The notes beneath the pieces are model-generated. The model was not told where the DNA came from, ran no database searches, and was given only the letters and a program-made list of their open reading frames with translations. Source: Symbiodinium natans (Eukaryota > Sar > Dinophyceae > Suessiales > Symbiodiniaceae). From it: 15,604 nt of DNA. Position numbers and translations under genes: made by a program. Below, piece after piece: positions 13,912-15,604 of the stretch (the first letter of the stretch is position 1; each line of letters begins with the position of its first letter). The stretch lies in NCBI GenBank assembly GCA_905221605.1, contig CAJNDS010001516.1, positions 1-15,604 of the forward strand. Reading direction: 5' to 3'.

Positions 13912-14553
13912 TATGTGGGAGCTCAGTGTTCCAAAAACTTACAGCAAGGGGGACACTGCTTGCGATTTGTCATTTTGGGAGCTCCGTTTTCAAAAACTTT
14001 CGGGGGACACTGCTTGCGATTTGACATTTTGGGAGCTCCGTTTTCCAAAAGCTTAAGGGGCACACTGCTTGCGAATTGTCATTTTGGGCGCTCAGGTTTC
14101 CAAAAGCTTTAGGGGGGGCACTGCTTGCGATTCATCATTTTGGGAGCTCAGTTATCCAAACACTTAAGGGGGACACTGCTTGCGATTTGTCATTTTGGAA
14201 GCTCTGTTTTCCAAAACTTCAGGGGGACACTGCTTGCGACTTGTCATTTTGGGAGCTCAGCTTACCAAAAAAAAATGAGGGGGGACACAGCTTGCGATTT
14301 GTGGGAGCTCCGTTTCCAAAAACTGAAGGGGGACACTGCTTGCGATTTGTCATTTTGGGAGCTCAGTTTTCCGAACACTTAAGGGGGACACTGCTTGCGA
14401 TTTGTCAATTTGGAAGTTCTGTTTTCCAAAACTTAAGGGGGCACTGCTTGCGATTTGTCATTTTGGGGGCTCCATTTTCCAAACACTTAAGGGGGACACT
14501 GCTTGCGATTTGTCATTTTGGGAGCTCAGTTTTCCAAAAACTTAAGGGCGACT
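13912..14553. repeat. 54-56-bp minisatellite, about 11 copies
   Basis: Unit core: GGGGGACACTGCTTGCGATT, then TGTCATTTTGGGAGCTC, then a (C/A)GTTTTCCAAAAACTTAA-like end. Eleven copies of the CTTGCGATTT-type core lie at about 13959, 14013, 14066, 14124, 14178, 14232, 14289, 14338, 14392, 14446 and 14503. One copy (about 14289) lacks the TCATTTT part. All three plus-strand frames are nearly stop-free, so a 203-codon frame (14076-14687) crosses the array, but the same repeat unit is read in different frames along it, which argues against coding. The unit shares an inverted core with the 55-bp array. Confidence 0.92.
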
Positions 14554-14617
14554 TAAATTCCAGCCCCCCCTTGCCCAAGGCCGCCCCCAGGAAGAACAAG
14601 AAGAAGAGACAAGAGCG

Positions 14618-14620
<3 letters not shown>

Positions 14621-14680
<60 letters not shown>
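14621..14680 (+). repeat. (GA)30 microsatellite
   Basis: Sixty bases of uninterrupted AG/GA, preceded by purine-rich AAGAAGAAGAGAC. It yields Arg-Glu frames on + and Leu-Ser frames on -. Confidence 0.97.
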
Positions 14681-14684
<4 letters not shown>

Positions 14685-14812
14685 TGAGGACCGACAAAAG
14701 GTCGTCAGGTGCGGGGAGCTGCGGAGCGGCCAACACGGCCGCCGCGTGAGGGTAGTCCGAGCAACGCGGGACCGGGGCGCGCGCACGCGCGGGGGGTCAC
14801 CCCCAAGCCCCC
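14681..14812. other. CpG-rich patch between two GA tracts
   Basis: About 130 bp with dense CpG and a Z-DNA-prone alternating run GCGCGCGCACGCGC at 14777-14790. It is the most GC-rich part of the window and lies exactly between two GA microsatellites. The open frames crossing it join GA-derived Arg-Glu runs and are not credible. Confidence 0.6.

Positions 14813-14875
<63 letters not shown>
14813..14875 (+). repeat. (GAAA)n then (GA)n microsatellite
   Basis: Five to six GAAA units followed by about 20 GA dinucleotides. Together with 14621-14680 it forms a direct pair of purine tracts that could form intramolecular triplexes. Confidence 0.96.
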
Positions 14876-14878
<3 letters not shown>

Positions 14879-15288
14879 CCGAGAAGCGGGAGGAACTTGT
14901 GGTGAGATGGATTTGTGTCCTTACACAAACATTCAAAGAAGAGGAAGAAGAGAGGCGAGGGTGGATGAAGGTAGTGAGGTTGAATAGTGGCGCCTCTCAG
15001 AATTTGTTGTTTATTCTTTCCTTCTTTCTTTCTTCTTCCCAAAGGCAAGAAAGGGATGAGAGGAGAGTTACGACAATTGAATTGTTCTTTGTCCTTCTCC
15101 TGTTCTCCGACCCCTTTCTCTCCTCGATAAGAAAAACGAAAAAACACTTTTGTTCATTCCTTGGTGTATTCCTCTTGTTGTCTGTTCCTTCTCGCTGAAT
15201 GAGTCTGTTGAAAGAACACGCACAAATGAACAGGGGAGCCGTTTTGTCCTATCTGAACAGAACTGTTGGAACTCAGGGGGGGTGGATT
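14876..15288. other. Low-copy region, no gene called
   Basis: Purine-rich then pyrimidine-rich stretches (CTTTCCTTCTTTCTTTC near 15017-15036). Open frames exist on both strands but extend from the GA tract or are Ser/Phe/Leu-rich low complexity. I see no recognisable protein, RNA gene or promoter element. Confidence 0.4.
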
Positions 15289-15470
15289 GCAGACAAACTG
15301 GAGGGAACAGGGGAACTCAGCCCTGGGAGGGGCCACTTTTTGCAACACAACTGCCTGCTTCTCTCCTTTCTCGTCCATGTGACAAAATGGAGGGAACAAG
15401 GGAACTCAGGCCTGCACTAGGGGGAGCCGAGACCCCCTTTGCAACGAGCAGCTGCCTGCTTTCCTTGTTT
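15289..15470. repeat. 89-bp diverged tandem duplication
   Basis: GGAGGGAACAGGGGAACTCAG at 15300 recurs as GGAGGGAACAAGGGAACTCA at 15389. Both copies continue to TTTTGCAAC... and CTGCCTGCTT. GGAACTCAGGGG near 15268 may be the end of a third, older copy. The open frames here carry the duplication and have no known relatives. Confidence 0.75.
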
Positions 15471-15508
15471 GTTTTTTCTTTGTGCTTTCCTTCTTTCTTT
15501 TTTTGTCT

Positions 15509-15571
15509 TTCTTCTTTCTTTCGTTCTTTCTTTCGTTCTTTCTTTCGTTCTTTCTTTCGTTCTTTCTTTCG
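15509..15571 (+). repeat. 12-bp CT-rich tandem repeat
   Basis: Five copies of TTCTTTCTTTCG, perfect after the first, in a longer CTTTC-rich run starting near 15470. It gives the Arg-Ser-Phe-Phe and Asn-Glu-Arg-Lys repeat frames on the two strands. The window ends 33 bases later in G-rich low-copy sequence. Confidence 0.95.
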
Positions 15572-15604
15572 TTGAGGTGTTTGTGGGGGGAGACCCTCAC
15601 GCGC

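Noticed and set aside
14542-15198. Several frames with long Arg-Glu, Leu-Ser or Lys-Glu runs
   Set aside because: They are generated by the GA and GAAA microsatellites and extend by chance into flanking DNA; frames on both strands are equally long.
15150-15600. Frames ending in Arg-Ser-Phe-Phe or Asn-Glu-Arg-Lys repeats
   Set aside because: The repeats come from the 12-bp TTCTTTCTTTCG array; the upstream parts overlap on opposite strands and match no known protein.

Overview
The window looks like a eukaryotic subtelomeric or internal heterochromatic segment. About two thirds is tandem or inverted repeat, and I find no protein-coding, rRNA or tRNA gene that I would call with confidence. The dominant short motif is the heptamer TTTAGGG/CCCTAAA, the telomere repeat of most land plants, many green algae and many alveolates (coccidians, dinoflagellates and relatives). 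Long C/G homopolymers, GA/CT and TATG microsatellites and frequent telomere-like blocks next to short GC-rich islands would fit a coccidian, a chromerid or a microalga. The sequence alone does not settle which.

Layout. 1-76 is a 9-bp AT-rich tandem repeat. 77-7160 is a mosaic of about twenty telomere-like blocks, in both orientations, separated by 60-250 bp islands of ordinary-looking sequence. Embedded in it are three foldback (inverted-repeat) structures (110-203, 708-849, 6515-6619) and a 933-bp element with 21-bp terminal inverted repeats (4820-5752), which looks like a non-autonomous DNA transposon. 7163-10895 is a 3.7-kb satellite made almost wholly of self-complementary hairpin units built on the nonamer TTTAGATAG. 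10896-11070 is a G-rich 31-bp tandem repeat and 11071-11280 an AT-rich nonamer zone with inverted ends. 11291-13090 is a 55-bp minisatellite of about 33 copies. 13091-13865 is pyrimidine-rich low-copy sequence. 13912-14553 is a second minisatellite of about 11 copies that appears to be an inverted, diverged relative of the 55-bp one. 14554-15604 holds GA/GAAA microsatellites, a CpG-rich patch, an 89-bp duplication and a 12-bp CT repeat.

The long open frames are by-products of repeats that lack stops (GA tracts, the nonamer at 2.2 kb, the minisatellites). The islands between telomere-like blocks do contain protein-like short frames and could be exon scraps or exons whose introns were invaded by telomere-like repeats, but none is recognisable. 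The main structural interest is the 7.2-10.9 kb hairpin satellite, which has a regular higher-order order of two hairpin types, plus the repeated occurrence of foldbacks and orientation switches across the window.
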